From Bretschneidera sinensis (taxonomy: Eukaryota; Streptophyta; Magnoliopsida; Brassicales; Akaniaceae), in the NCBI GenBank assembly GCA_023935145.1, contig CM043702.1:74730820-74794819 (forward strand): a stretch of 64,000 nucleotides of DNA, written 5' to 3'. Positions 22,433 through 33,710 of the stretch are shown piece after piece. Position 1 is the stretch's first letter. Each line of letters opens with the position of its first letter. The notes beneath the pieces are model-generated. The model made no database searches, was not told where the DNA came from, and saw nothing but the letters and a program-made list of their open reading frames with translations. The translations under genes and the position numbers were made by a program.

Positions 22433-23406
22433 TTCGTCATCACTCCATGTGGTTGCAATCATATCCTTCTTTTTAAAGCTCATATAAGGTTTGCTCGTTG
22501 TTGGACAATCGGTCTTGATGTGACTGGGCTTCTTGCAACCGTAACACACAAGAGGTTTCCTTTTTGGAGTGGAATCCCTTGTGTAAGGTTTTTTGCTCTT
22601 TTTCAAAAACTTGTGAAACTTTTTGGTGATTAAAGCCATCTCACCATCTTTTTCGCTGCTATCATCCTCTTCTTATTTTTCTTCCTCTTTGTTGCTTGTT
22701 GAGTCCTTGAGAGCAATCATCTTTTTCTTCTTCTCAACATCATTAACAATGGGATTCATTTCCTCCATCTCGTATATCAATAGTGATTCGAGAAGTGTTT
22801 CGACATCAAATTTGTCGAGATCTTTGGCCTCAGTGATGGTTGTCTTCTTTGCTTTCCAATTGGATGGCAAAGACCTTAAGATCTTTCTTGTTAGTTCAAA
22901 CTCCTCAATGATCCTACCAAGAAGCTTTAAGCCGTTAACAATAGTGGTGAAATGTGAGTGCATTTAAGACATTGTTTTGTTAGGAGACATTTTGAAAGAT
23001 TTATACTCGGACACTAGCATATAGATTTTTTATTTTTTAACTTCGCTAGTGCTCTCATATGTGACTTGTAGTTTGTCCCAAATCTCCTTAGTCGAAACAC
23101 ATGCATAAACTTTATTTTACTCAAAAATATCTAAAGCACAATGTAAAATACTAGTGGCTATACTATTTAGAGACATCATTCTACAATCCTCTTTATTGAA
23201 CTCAGTTTTGAGTTTAGGCATTATATGTTTCTCTAGTAGTTATTTTTTTTGTAGGAATTCTTGGTCATTCCTCAATAACTCACCATAGATTGTTCTTATT
23301 GTTCGACAAAGATTTTCATTCTATTTTTCCAGTAGTTATAATTGGAGCCATTGAACAAAGGAGGCCTACTGTAGGAATGCCCTTCGGTGTAGCTATTTGA
23401 TGCCAT
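22433..23406 (-). pseudogene. gag: C gag (UBN2-type) with CCHC knuckle, broken
   Basis: The minus-strand ATG at 23406-23404 begins a copia gag N-terminus with RPPLFNGSNYNYWKNRM, diagnostic of UBN2-type gag. The middle is full of stops (23340-22970). The segment 22963-22673 is open (LRSLPSNWKAKKTTI), a stop follows EEEK, and then the zinc knuckle CYGCKKPSHIKTDC fits C-x2-C-x4-H-x4-C (about 22538-22497). Gag forms the virus-like particle. Confidence 0.9.
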
Positions 23407-23446
23407 CAGATCAACTCAGGGATTTTAAGCCTGAAATTGAGTACAA

Positions 23447-23459
23447 GGCTCTAATACCA
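23447..23459 (-). other. C primer-binding site, initiator tRNA-Met
   Basis: The complement reads TGGTATTAGAGCC, one base away from the canonical TGGTATCAGAGCC of plant copia elements, two bases inside the LTR. Confidence 0.88.
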
Positions 23460-23461
23460 AT

Positions 23462-24560
23462 TGTGAGCCGAGGTTCAAATCCAAGAGGAGGGATGGGGTG
23501 AATTAGGTTTTAAAATTTTTTTCTAATTACTTTGCAATTTTTTAAACAGTTAAATACACAAAGCATATAAACAAATAATATGCTTGAAGGTAAAAGAGTG
23601 TAAGAAAGAGAAAATGAAAACTCCATTTATAGTGGTTCGACAATATCGAAATCTATCCGACCCTACTCCACCCTCTTCAAGGAACCTCCATGAAGCAATC
23701 CACTAGAACCTTTAGTCATGCAACTTAACGGGTGTTACACAAACCTTACAACCGATCTCTTCCTCACAGAAACTACAATGAAGTGTTTAATACTAAACAC
23801 TCTAAGAGTTATACCAACTCTTTCCCTTTACAATAAAAGAAATTTGCTATAAAGTAAATGGTAGAGAGATAGCAATAAGTGCTTTTACAAATGAACAATA
23901 TCTCTCTTTCAAGAACAAGCTTGAAGAATGGCTCAACAATAAATTTTTCAAAGCTTTTGAGAATTAATGAGCTGTCTTGTGAATTGAATGTGTTCTCTTG
24001 CAATTTTAAATGCTCATTGAAGTGGGTTTATATAGCCTTGAATCAATATGGTCGTTTGACATTGACTTGGTAGGTTTGGGGCATTAAATGCTCAAGTCCC
24101 GCATCTCAAATGATCATATTTTCAAATTACCAGTCGATTGGGTCCTTTTACCAGTCGACTGGGTCAAGTGAAGAATTTTCACTTTTTAGGCTAAGAGAGA
24201 GTACTAGTTGACTAGGTCAGAGGACCAGTCAACTGGGTGAAGTTACGAGTCGACTAAGTCCTTAGCACCAGTCAACTAGGAACTTTCTGTCCTATATCCT
24301 AGTCGGCTGGTATAGGGACCCAGTCGACTGGGTTGTCCTTCAACCCAGTTTTTCTTTTCAAAAATAAATTTTGACTTTAGAAACTTTTTGTATTTTTAGT
24401 TTTGTCAAAGTCTTTTGTAAATTGAGCCACAGATCAAGCTATATAATTGAACATAAGAGATTTACAATTGTTTCAATTACCTTAATGCCTATTTTAGATA
24501 AAACTGTTAGTGCAATTAGAGTAGTGTTTTGTCATTATTAAAATCAAATACAGGTTAACA
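23462..24560 (-). repeat. C 5' LTR, 1099 bp
   Basis: Direct repeat of 13285-15599 without its insert. Eight CCAGTCGACTGG-type palindromes lie at about 24124-24330 in U3. A minus-strand TATA box (ggctatataaa) is at about 24036-24026. Confidence 0.92.
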
Positions 24561-24985
24561 TAGAGGAACATGGCAAATGGGTTGAAGGAGGATACAAAAG
24601 CATTTGCATTTCCATTAGTATGGGGGCTAAATTATGGGGACTCTAAGATGGTCTCAAAGCTGCTCATGATCTGAATATTACCAAAATCCATGTTGTACTC
24701 GATGCTAAGGCAATGATTGAGATCATTAAAAGGATTGATTCTAGTTCACATCGTAATGGTCCTATCATCAACGATTGCAGGTTGTTGTTGTGTTCCTCCC
24801 TTCACTATAGACTCGAGAACGAGTATTGAGAAGTTAATGGGTGCGTTGATGCACTTGCAAAGAAATGGGATATCTCTTTTGACGAGTAAGTTTTAGATTT
24901 TGATAATCGTCCCATGGATATTTTGGATTTGTATAATTTGGATTTAAGAATGGTATGCCTCCCTATTAGCTTTGTATTTTGATTT
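24561..24985 (+). pseudogene. RNase H-like pseudogene, C-terminal half (LINE-type)
   Basis: Continues the domain begun at 13150. It shows the EEHGKWVEGGY strand, a MGAKLWGL segment where plant relatives usually have AELW (the catalytic glutamate is lysine here), HVVLDAKAMI with its aspartate, and CVDALAKKWD with the final aspartate. In-frame stops follow LWGL and LENEY. The domain ends near 24985. This pattern is typical of RNase H tails of plant LINEs and RVT_3 genes. It was interrupted by insertion of C. Confidence 0.8.
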
Positions 24986-25315
24986 AGTTTATGTTATTGC
25001 ATCATTTTTCACAAAAACAAAGAAGTCAAATTGAATATTTGAAGGTTATTCTCCTCCAAAAATCTCCAAATTGGAGGAACTCCAAAAGCAAGATTTTAAA
25101 GGAACCCTCCAATTCCATTCCTCCTTAAAAAAACATACTCCCAAAAAATGAGAGGTAAAATACCTCCCTTACTTTTTGTTCCATTCCCTCCATTTATAGT
25201 CATTCACACATTGTTATGGAAAAAAATTATATGGATAACCATTTGACTAAAATTGGGTTTGAAGGATGATTTGATCTTTGTGGCACAGCTCTGAATATTG
25301 AAGTTAAATCTTATT
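24986..25315. other. Spacer, no gene seen
   Basis: AT-rich DNA after the RNase H remnant. It contains several ctccaa/ttggag words around 25050-25110 but no recognisable element. It ends at the border of B; the last five bases are ttatt. Confidence 0.5.
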
Positions 25316-26595
25316 TGTTGGTCAATGATCTACCTAAATTATTAAGCAAATAAACGAACAGTTTTACTTACAAGTGCACAAGGTCAACAGTAGCATAGTG
25401 TGCAAATGCGAGATCATCTCCACCAGGATTGGTGAATTTCGTTTTAGAATCAGTTTCGCAATGTAAAATGATAGAAATAAATATTGGGTCTAAATTAATA
25501 ATGTTAAAAACATAGGGACTCGATATCCCCCACCAATCATGCTACCACAATAAAACAATATGCCAATGCTTTTAAATATGTCATGAATACCTAATGGTTG
25601 TCAACCTAAGGGCTTGGTCCGCTCCTTAAGCTATTGATTTGCCTAAGCAATGAGTTAGGCATGGTGTATACTCTAACTCTTTTCTTTCTTAAGGGATTCA
25701 GCATGGTGTATACTGAGTTGTTCCTTAAGAGAGCATAGGATTTGTGGAAATCGATAACCACACGAGACCTAGGTCATGGTGTATACTCCCGGTTTCTCAT
25801 GTTGATTAACCCAAGAATCCAATGTGGATTTATTTTGTTACTATTGTTAGACCTAGGACTCGATCATCCAAATTGATCTAACTAACTAATCCATACCACA
25901 TGCATAAGTTGATAAGGCAAACACATATGAGGAATTTAAATAAAAACAGGCATTAATCAAGTTAAGAATCACAACATAAATATCGCAAAGGCACCAATAC
26001 TGAATTATTGAGTAGACATAATTAGGGCTTCAATCAAGCCCTTACTAAGAGTTAGTTACACATGATTATGAAGTTAAACATCTTCATAAAATAAAATAAA
26101 AGGGAAGAAGAAACCTGAAAATACTATGGAGAAGAGTCATCAATTCGTCTCCAAAGCATAAAACTGAAAAGAAGATAAAAAAAAGTGTTGTTTCTGTGTT
26201 TTATAGGCCTATTTATAAGGTTCTAAAGACACTCCGAAACCCTAATTACCAAAACAAGACCCAAGCTATTCTTTCCAAAACTGGCTCTACCATTTTATTG
26301 CACGCGTGCGCTCGATCCCATGCTTTTGCGCTTGAGCGCAAGGTTGCGCTCGAGCCTTCTATATGCGCGCACAAATACTTGTGCATTCGATCACACTCTT
26401 TATGCTCGATCGCACTTGACTGCTTCTAAGACTTCCAGTTTTCTTCCTTAGAGTTCCAAAATGCTATCTTTTCTCCCATAACCTATAAAAACACAGAAAA
26501 CACAAAAATGAAGTAGAACATAATAAAATATGTAGACAAAGAACTTAACAAATGTAAATTAAGGGGCTTAAATATGAATATTTAAACAATTGTCA
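25316..26595 (-). repeat. B 3' LTR, 1280 bp
   Basis: Its outer end (TGTTGGTCAATG on plus) matches 32724-32754 next to the primer site. U3 holds five GCTCGA(T/G)C-centred palindromes at about 26300-26422, then a minus-strand TATA box (ccttataaat, complement of 26211-26220). A related full copy in the other orientation is at 35397-36635. Confidence 0.9.
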
Positions 26596-27870
26596 CATCC
26601 ACAAACTTACATATTGCTAGTCCTTTAGCAATACAAAACGAAAAACTAACTGAAAAATCATATCAAAGATAAATTCATCATTTATGATATCTAAAAATTT
26701 GGGTTGCACACAAAACCATGATATTTATTCCTGAGCAGACTTAAAATATAAACACATCTTTGTAATGAATAAAAATTTTAAAATCTAATTATTTATTCGA
26801 GATTGGTTAAGGCATCACAAGTCTAACTTAGTGTGTGGTGAATTAGCACATAAAAGATGAAGCTTCCAAATAACTCCAATGTATAGTGTTTCGGTGTCTC
26901 AACCTTTATCGAATCTCCTATTAGAATGAACAATAATGGCATAGTTTTATTTCTCTCTTTTTCTTTTATTATGAGATTTTTGCCACGTTGAGTTCCCTTA
27001 AGCTTTCTAATTGACCCATGTAGCGAGTTTTTAGCCAATGACTCCCAAACCAGATGGTTTTAGGGCATTAGGTGTAAAAACACCCTTAAGGACTTACTAA
27101 CTCGAGTAAAAAAGGTTATGAAACTAACTGATCTTAATGTTGCCAAGCAAAATTCTCACCTTTTGACGTGAACACTCACTGCTTATCGAGGCAAGAGGTC
27201 CAATTACTCAGTGGAAGTTTATTTAATGATCATTAGGAGCATTTTATTTTCTCTTTTTGTGCAATAAACGTTTTTTCCATTTTTCTATTCCAAAATGTTC
27301 TTCTAATAAGTTATCCGATTACAGTTAGGCCATGAAACATATACATAACAATTATATATCATACCCCACACAATTATGTGCTAATGTGCTCGTGTCAGAT
27401 TTTAGATCAAACTTGTGAATTCTTAAATGCCTTGAAGTAAGTAACTAAACTTGTAAAACTTTATTATTAGACCATGTGTTCAAGATTTTAAGCTTACTGA
27501 TGAAATTTTATCATAAAATTTGTTTAAATCAACCAAAATTTTTACAACAATATGAGCATGCATTTATCTTTTCAATAATACAAAAAAAAAAACTAGGACA
27601 GAGTGTGTGAATGTGTCTCACATACCCCCAAATTTAATATACACATTGTCCTCAATGTGTGAGTGACATGGAAAGATTTGACCTAGGAGATACTAGATGG
27701 CTGGCATGGCTTGTAGCACACCCCCAAACTTGAACTGATGCACACATTTTGTCCCTAAAAAAGAAAAACAAACATAATATCGAAAAACAAGTGATACTAA
27801 TAATAAACAGTTATAAAAGTAAATACTAAAAATAAGTGTGAAAAAATACAAAAAATAAAAGGATATGTTG
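26596..27870 (-). other. B 3' noncoding region
   Basis: No coding signal. It contains the block (about 27100-27250) shared with A, D and the 34421 copy, and three polypurine-tract-like AAGTTTGGGGGT motifs (complements of about 26597-26611, 27622-27635 and 27719-27732). The first is adjacent to the LTR and partly decayed. Confidence 0.7.
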
Positions 27871-27915
27871 TGGGGTGCCTTCTATGAGTGCTAAGTTTTA
27901 CGTCTTCAGCCAGAC
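27871..27915 (-). promoter_or_regulatory. Conserved post-pol hairpin block (B copy)
   Basis: The minus strand reads GTCTGGCTGAAGAC, then an A-rich linker, an AGCACT core and a segment ending GGCACCCCA. This version is closest to E1 (both have gacgtaaaactta). Confidence 0.7.
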
Positions 27916-28133
27916 GGTGCACCTCTCTCACTGATGGTCTCCAAGTGGTGCAGTTTATAAGGTACTAGGGGCGGGAGGTAGTCGATCAAGAATGGCCTAG
28001 AGCATCGCCTCTTACCTCGCAAAGCATGCCTCCAAGCCATCGATGCGCTGATGCACTAATAATGTTGCCTCCCTATCCTCCCGGCGAATGTCAGAGAGCT
28101 CACACCGAAAGAGGACATATCCTCAAGAGCATG

Positions 28134-29052
28134 CTAGTACTCAGTGGGCTCTATGTCTGGATAGTCCTCATCCCAAGTATGGCTCACTGTGGGGTGCTCG
28201 GTCTCTATGGGATCATCCTCCACTCGCTCAGAAGCAGGTGCATGCCCTCGGGGTCGTCTGGGCCTGTGTGACTGGCTTAGAGTCCACTGACTCTTCTCAA
28301 AGAATGGGTGGTCACTCACCGGTCCATCAATGGAGGAGCTTTTGATCCCCTTCTTCTTGAATATATAGCTGAGGAAGAACAGGAAAGGAAGCCCCCATGT
28401 ATTCGCTGTAGTGGTCTGGCTGCCATGGATGTAGTCCCAGAACTTATGGAGCTGGCTCCAGATGACAGCCGGGATGGAGTACCAGTGGCCTCTGTGGAAT
28501 GAATATAAGGCTTGTAGGAACTGGTCCCTCATCTGGGTCTTGTGCCCCAATGGGCACACATTTCGCTGGAGGATGGAGGCAACTTTGACCGGCTCCCAGC
28601 GTTGTTATGTCGATCATTATACTGGCCAGCACACATGTCCTCAATGATGGAGGACAAGGGGAAGGACTCCGGCTGCTCCTCTATCTGGGCGTCCTCAGGA
28701 GGGGACTCATCACAAAAATGGAGAGTAGTAGCTATATCAGCAGAGGTCGCATCTATATACTTCCCTTGGATCGATGACGACACGATCCCCGGCCTATTGC
28801 AGTCGAATGATAGGTTCTCGTAGAGCTGAACCACAAACCGGGTGTAAGCAATAGATCAAATAGGCTTAAACAACGTCTTCAAACCCCAGTGCCTGAACTC
28901 TTGGACCGCCTAATGAGTGGCTTCCAAATTCTTGAAATCAGCTTCAATGTTGAATGTAGTTTCGAACAAGATCTCTCGTTGTTCGAAATGGGCCGGGATG
29001 ACTAGGCATAGCTGCCCGAGGCACAAGAGGTGGAGGCAACTTGTTTTGGCAT
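28134..29052 (-). pseudogene. B extra ORF, putative plant transposon protein family, broken
   Basis: The N-terminal half (about 29000-28560) has HFEQREILFET, then FVVQLYENLSFDC and GKYIDATSADIATTLHF. The C-terminal half (28559-28134) is in another frame and has YSIPAVIWSQLHKFWDYIHGS and WGLPFLFFLSYIFKKKGI. The FYxNL-type motif followed by a G-x-x-I/F-D/E stretch fits the putative plant transposon protein family, as in the third ORF of C. Stops at about 28916 and 28856 and a frameshift near 28560-28610 break it. The ATG at 29052 is in a different frame from the conserved part, so the original start is uncertain. Confidence 0.7.
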
Positions 29053-29074
29053 CCTGGGCAAGTTTTTGTCCAAT

Positions 29075-29727
29075 TTGTGCTCGATCACACTCTCTTGCAC
29101 TTGATTGCCCTTAGCTTATATGCTCGATTACAGTCTTCCCTACGCTCGATCGCACTTACTGAAGTGTGACTAAGGACTTTGATCGAATAGGTTGTGTGCT
29201 AGTGTAGACCAAGTTAGGGCTTCTTCACTGCAAAAATTGCTAAACCTCCTAAAAAAGAACTAAATATAACCCAATAGTATAAGAGAGAAGATATATATGA
29301 ATTCAATTTGTTAAAAACAATAAGTAAATAAAAAAAATAACCGAAAATGGGGGATAAGAGAAATTAAGGGTAAAATGGATATGAGTAAAATACCTGGTGT
29401 TCAGTGGTGTAGGGGGATTTGGACGGTGGTGTGGAGGTGATGTGGTGGTGAGAGATAGGATGGTGAGGGTTAGAGTGCGAGATAGAGTGAGAGTGCTGTG
29501 GGCGAGTGCTTGTAGGTGAGTGAGAGTGCGAGCGAGAGAGAGAGAGAGAGAGAGAGTGCGATTAAGTGTGGATGTGAGGGAGTGACAATTTGACTTAAAA
29601 TACGCACATGAGTTCTGCCCCGAGTGTGCTCAATCACACTTTAAAGTGCGCTCGCGCGCCATAGAGCCTAGGGAGAGAGTGCGCTCGAGCACACTGTGTA
29701 GTGCGCTTGATCGCAAGGGTAGAAAGT
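29075..29727 (-). promoter_or_regulatory. Promoter-like region of B extra ORF: palindrome arrays, CT-rich leader, candidate intron
   Basis: On the minus strand, four gtgcgCTCGAgcgc-type motifs (29727-29620), the same family as in U3 of B, precede a CT-rich leader that includes a (CT)n run (complement of 29534-29556). The leader ends ACCAG at 29394 with GTATTTTAC starting at 29393, a good splice donor. A T-rich acceptor ends GCAG at 29228, giving a candidate 166-bp intron. Four more palindromes lie at 29160-29075 just before the ORF. Function is inferred from arrangement only. Confidence 0.5.
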
Positions 29728-29905
29728 GTTGACAACTAAATAAACTATTAAAAGGACTACAAAACGAAAAATAGTGAAAACAATTAGCAAAAATAAAACT
29801 GTATCGTACTCAGTGGCCTCAGTACCACTGACCTTAATAGAGGCACTTGAGCTACACGTTTATCAAAGTCTGAACTGCTCAAGCGCTCTCTATAGTAGCT
29901 TAGTG

Positions 29906-31090
29906 CTAGTCTTTTGGCAAGGAGTACTTAAAGTCCCCCTTAGGTGGCTTAAATGCTCTTGGTGCTACTGCATAGTTATCATGCCTCAATTCGATCAGCT
30001 CAGGCACATGCAACTGCCTCTTGTCACTCGATCTGGGATGCATTGGAGAGGCCTCAGGGAAGTACATAGCTTTATTGATGTCATCAGTAGCATCTTCATA
30101 TTCTGGCTTAATATCCAAACTTGTGACACTATGGGTGAGGGTGGTCTCCAATGGGTCAATGTGATGAACCTGAAAAACTTACTTAATAACACCTTGCATC
30201 AAGCAAACATTAGAACATTCCATATCATCTTTAAGCGAATTTAATGCATCAAATATTTTGAATTCTATCTCCTCACCATTTACCTTCATAGTGACAATAC
30301 CTTTTTTCACACAAATATTTGTATCAGCAGTTATCATAAAGGGTCTTCCTAAGATTACGAGCAGAGGTAATGGCATAGGACATTCTTCTATATCTAATAC
30401 TATAAAATCAGCAGGTAAAATAAATTCACCTAACTTCACCAAGACATCCTTAAGAATACCTCTTGGTCATTTGATGCTTCTATTTGCCAGTTGCAAGGTG
30501 ATGGAAGTTGGTTGAAGCTCCCCCAAACCTAGTGTCTTGAATATAGTGTATGGCAGTAAATTGACACTTGCCCCTATATCCAATAGTGCATGCTCAAAAA
30601 ACTGGTCACCTATCCTACAAGGAATGGTAAAACTACCCGGATGTTTTAGTTTTGGTGGTAGTTTTCTTAACAACACGACACTTACCTCTTTAGTCAAAGC
30701 CACTGTCTCATATTCCTGAAACTTCCTTTTGTTAGTACAACAATCTTTCAAAAATTCAGCATATGCAGGAATTTGTTTAATTGCATGTAATAAAGGAATG
30801 TTAATCTCTACTTTTCTCAAAGTTTCAAAGATATAAAGCACTTTATTTTCTTTCTTTGGCTTTACTAACTTTTGAGGGAAGGGTGGTGCATTTACCTTCT
30901 CCATTTCTCTTACCTTGGATGTGGATGCTTTATCTGGAGATGCTTGTGCAGGCTTATTAGCTCCTATGATCTTACCATTTCTGAGAGTTGTCACAACATT
31001 CAGTTGCTGATATCCTCTTGGATTGGGTAGTGTTTGAGCTGGAAGCTCACCTTGCTTTCTGTCACTCAGCTCCTTAGCCAATTTCCCCAT
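29906..31090 (-). pseudogene. pro: B aspartic protease region
   Basis: 31090-30467 and 30442-30179 are one frame interrupted by a TGA at about 30470 (probably CGA to TGA). The retropepsin site is LLDIGASVNLLPY (about 30590-30550 on the complement), and the VILGRPFMITADT block follows near 30350. The segment 30151-29906 carries the pre-RT linker and ends with DFKYSLPKD, the same end point as in E1. RT should begin here and does not. Confidence 0.87.
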
Positions 31091-32450
31091 TTATACCTCT
31101 AGTCTTTGAATGGCTTGTTCATGTTTTGTAGTGGTTTATCTTATCTCAGTCTAAAATTGCCTTCCATCTGCCATGAACTGATCTTGTGAGGTCATCAACT
31201 GTTGTTGCTGAGTGGCTAATTGCCTCATAAAACTCTCTAGGTCACTTTTCTTTGATTCTAGAACTGAGTGGGCTGCTTGTTGGGAGTTCTTTTACTACCC
31301 TTGATGGTTCAGGGCATTCTAATTTTTGTTCCAAGAGAAATTGGGGTAGTTTCGCCATCCAAGATTATAAGTGTTTGCAAATGGGTTGTTCTTTGGCGGA
31401 TAGTTGTTTGGTCCCACATAATTCGTTTGCTCTGGATATACAAATGAATACAAAGGATATGTCTTAGTATTATAATCAAAATGAGAACGTATAGCACATA
31501 CCTAGAGTGGTGTAGCTAGTGGATTAGGTGAGGTGTTTTGAGCAGTCATGGCTTTAACAAGCAGATCTAGTTTCCTCTCCACAACAGCTATTTGGGTAGA
31601 GGATCCACTATTTAGAGTCACCTCATACATACCTTTGCTGTTAGATCCATGTCTACCTCTAGAGGAGAATTACTGGGTGTGCTCACTTAATGTCTCGAAT
31701 AACTCCATGGCTTCTTCGCTGCTCTTCTCCATCAGCACACCTACACAACCTGAATCCACAATACTTTTATTAGTATCACTCAAACCTTCGTAGAAAGCCT
31801 GTACCAATTCATCCTGAGATAGATTGTGATGTGGGCATTTGAGTAGTAGCTCGTTGAAATGTCCCCATGCCTCAAAGAACAGGTCTCCATCCTTCTGTTA
31901 GAAAGATTGAATTTCCTTCCTCATTTGTCTTATCTTTTGAGCTGGGAAAAACTTCCTTAGGAACTTACTGGCCAACTCTCCCAAGTGTGGATAAAAACTA
32001 TAGGCAATGAATTGTACCATAGTTTAGCATTATCTTTTAATGAAAAAGGGAAAAGAATTAACCTGATTCCTTCTTGGTCTAGGCCCGGGATATGCTGGAA
32101 CTTGCAGAGATAAAAAAATTCTCAAAGGTGAAAGTGTGGATCTTCAGCAGGTGTACCCCTAAAGTGAGTCAATGTACTGAGTATTGGTGGAGATATGTAA
32201 TAATTGCCTTCTGCCTCTGGTTGATAAGCAATATATGATGGCTAGTCGAGGTTCTGTGGGATGAAGGATTGCTTCATTGGTCTTCGCTTAGGTGGTTGTT
32301 AGTTTTCTAGCTGTTGAACCATTGGTACTTCTCCCTCGAATTCTTCTTCTACCTCCTAAACGTTGTCTCTAAGCCTTTGTCTAATGGTCTGCTCAAGCTC
32401 TGTATCGAGGGGAAAGAAAGTTGTATTCCTAGACCGAAGTCCTTGCATGA
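31091..32450 (-). pseudogene. gag: B gag, heavily degraded
   Basis: The minus-strand translation starts near 32447 with MQGLRSRN. It contains the gag core FRGTPAEDPHFHL and LILFPFSLKDNAKLWYNSLP (about 32200-32010), TYNLGWRNYPNFSWN near 31360, and a coiled-coil tail near 31200. More than ten stops and several frameshifts are present. No zinc knuckle was found. Confidence 0.8.
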
Positions 32451-32699
32451 ATCAACTGAAACGCTTTAGTGCAAGCGCAGCAGTTTTAGTACTGCTGCTC
32501 GGGTAGCTTCTGCCTCAAATGCGCTCGATCGCACCAAGAAGTGCGCTCAATCACAGTGCCATAGATGAAACAGCTGCAGTACCTAAAATAGAATAGAAAA
32601 CGAAAAGAAAATAATTGATTAGGTTTTGATGAAACAGAATAAAATAAAACACAAAAATAAACTGAATGAAAAATAATTCTGAAAAGAAATTTAGCGCAA

Positions 32700-32717
32700 T
32701 CCCCGGCAACGGTGCCA
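32700..32717 (-). other. B primer-binding site, tRNA-Asp
   Basis: The plus strand reads tccccggcaacggtgcca, the tRNA-Asp 3' end with one C-to-T change; the element strand carries its complement. Confidence 0.88.
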
Positions 32718-32723
32718 AAAACT

Positions 32724-32775
32724 TGTTGGTCAATGATCTACCTAAATTATTAAGCCAATAATTGAACACTTTTTG
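32724..32775 (-). repeat. B 5' LTR remnant
   Basis: Only the inner 30-50 bases of the LTR remain (tgttggtcaatgatctacc...). Similarity to 25316 onward fades by about 32775. The rest of this LTR was deleted. Confidence 0.75.
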
Positions 32776-33296
32776 TTTTGCTGGTGTTGAGGCTACTTAA
32801 TTTACTAGGAAGTTTGGTCGAGAGACCTAATTATGAGAATAATAGAAAATTAATCTTCATGACTTCTTAATTTTTTTTCTTCTTTTGGGTTGAGATTTTT
32901 TTTAATTTGATTATTTTTTGTTTCTTGCTATGATTGTTATTGTCTGTGAAATCCAAATCGCAAATTTCGAGTGCAATACGGTCACAAATTGTATGCTCAT
33001 ATTAAATATAATTAATACACTTTCTTTTCAATGGTAAAATATATATCAATTGACCACAAAAAGAAAGTCTTCCAAAATCTAAGAGGTAATATTGTGATCA
33101 TCTATAACATCCAACAAATTCATAAATGCTATAATCCCAAAACTCCAAGGTCACAAACAATTCCCAAGGCATAGTAACCTTAGATATACATCAAATTACA
33201 ATTATGAAAACATATGTTCTTAAAGAACAATAAGGGTCGTACACTCATTAAGAAAAAAAAGAAATCTAATCCTTGAAATCTTCATTAGGACTCTAC
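32776..33296. other. Spacer, no gene recognised
   Basis: AT-rich. A short frame at 32780-32830 (FAGVEAT with stops) is not attributable to a family. Confidence 0.5.
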
Positions 33297-33299
33297 TTA

Positions 33300-33419
33300 G
33301 GCCATGCTTGGATATCCAGCTTAAATCCAACTTCTTAAATCTCTTCTCTTCAATTTTTGCCTTGAAGAGATTTAAGAAGCTAAATTTAAGCTGGATTAAA
33401 TCCATACCCAAACATGGCC
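33300..33419. mobile_element. Tourist-like MITE, 120 bp
   Basis: A foldback element with GGCCATG(C/T)TTGG(A/G)TAT terminal inverted repeats. The arms also match internally (cttcttaaatctcttc and its complement), leaving a loop of about 15 bases. It is flanked by TTA at 33297-33299 and 33420-33422, the target duplication of PIF/Harbinger elements. It has no coding capacity. Confidence 0.88.
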
Positions 33420-33710
33420 TTAATCAACTGTAACTCTAGTTTTAATTATCATATGTAAAATCATATGTAACTAATGAGCTCACAACCCAACAAGCAATAC
33501 TCAACCATGCAAGATTCTTAAACAATTATAAGGACTTGAAACTAATGAAATGATAAGAATTCAAATTCTTAGTCCTCAAGAGTAGCATCAATTACAATAA
33601 CAACCAATGGATTTAATTCAATCATCAAGGTTACACTTATCTCGGTGACGAGATCCAACATGGTCACATTTAAACATGTGATAGTTTACATAATTAACTT
33701 TATGTCAGAG

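Larger units (their letters stand above)
13285..24560 (-). mobile_element. C: SIRE-like Ty1/copia retrotransposon with a third ORF, degenerate
   Basis: Read on the minus strand: LTR (23462-24560), initiator tRNA-Met primer site, gag with CCHC knuckle, protease, integrase, RT, RNase H, a spacer with a palindrome array and TATA box, a third ORF, polypurine tracts, LTR (13285-15599). The domain order (integrase before RT), the gag type, the extra ORF and the repeated polypurine tracts fit the Sirevirus group. Flanks are tagaa (13280-13284) and tagag (24561-24565), a 5-bp target duplication with one change. All coding regions have stops or frameshifts. Confidence 0.9.
25316..32775 (-). mobile_element. 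B: gypsy LTR retrotransposon with gag-protease and extra ORF, no RT
   Basis: Read on the minus strand: a truncated 5' LTR (32775-32724), tRNA-Asp primer site, gag, protease, a promoter-like region, an extra ORF, a conserved hairpin block, 3' noncoding DNA, and a full 3' LTR (26595-25316). No RT, RNase H or integrase is present. The 3' noncoding blocks, LTR ends and primer site resemble A and D, which encode full pol. The protease end point and the hairpin block are closest to E1. Truncation of the 5' LTR removes the outer target duplication. Confidence 0.87.

Noticed and set aside
25050..25200. Possible second MITE (ctccaa/ttggag words)
   Set aside because: I could not find matching terminal inverted repeats with a flanking target duplication.
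29774..30244. Plus-strand frame of 156 codons
   Set aside because: Antisense to the protease-RT linker of B, which has clear homology on the minus strand.
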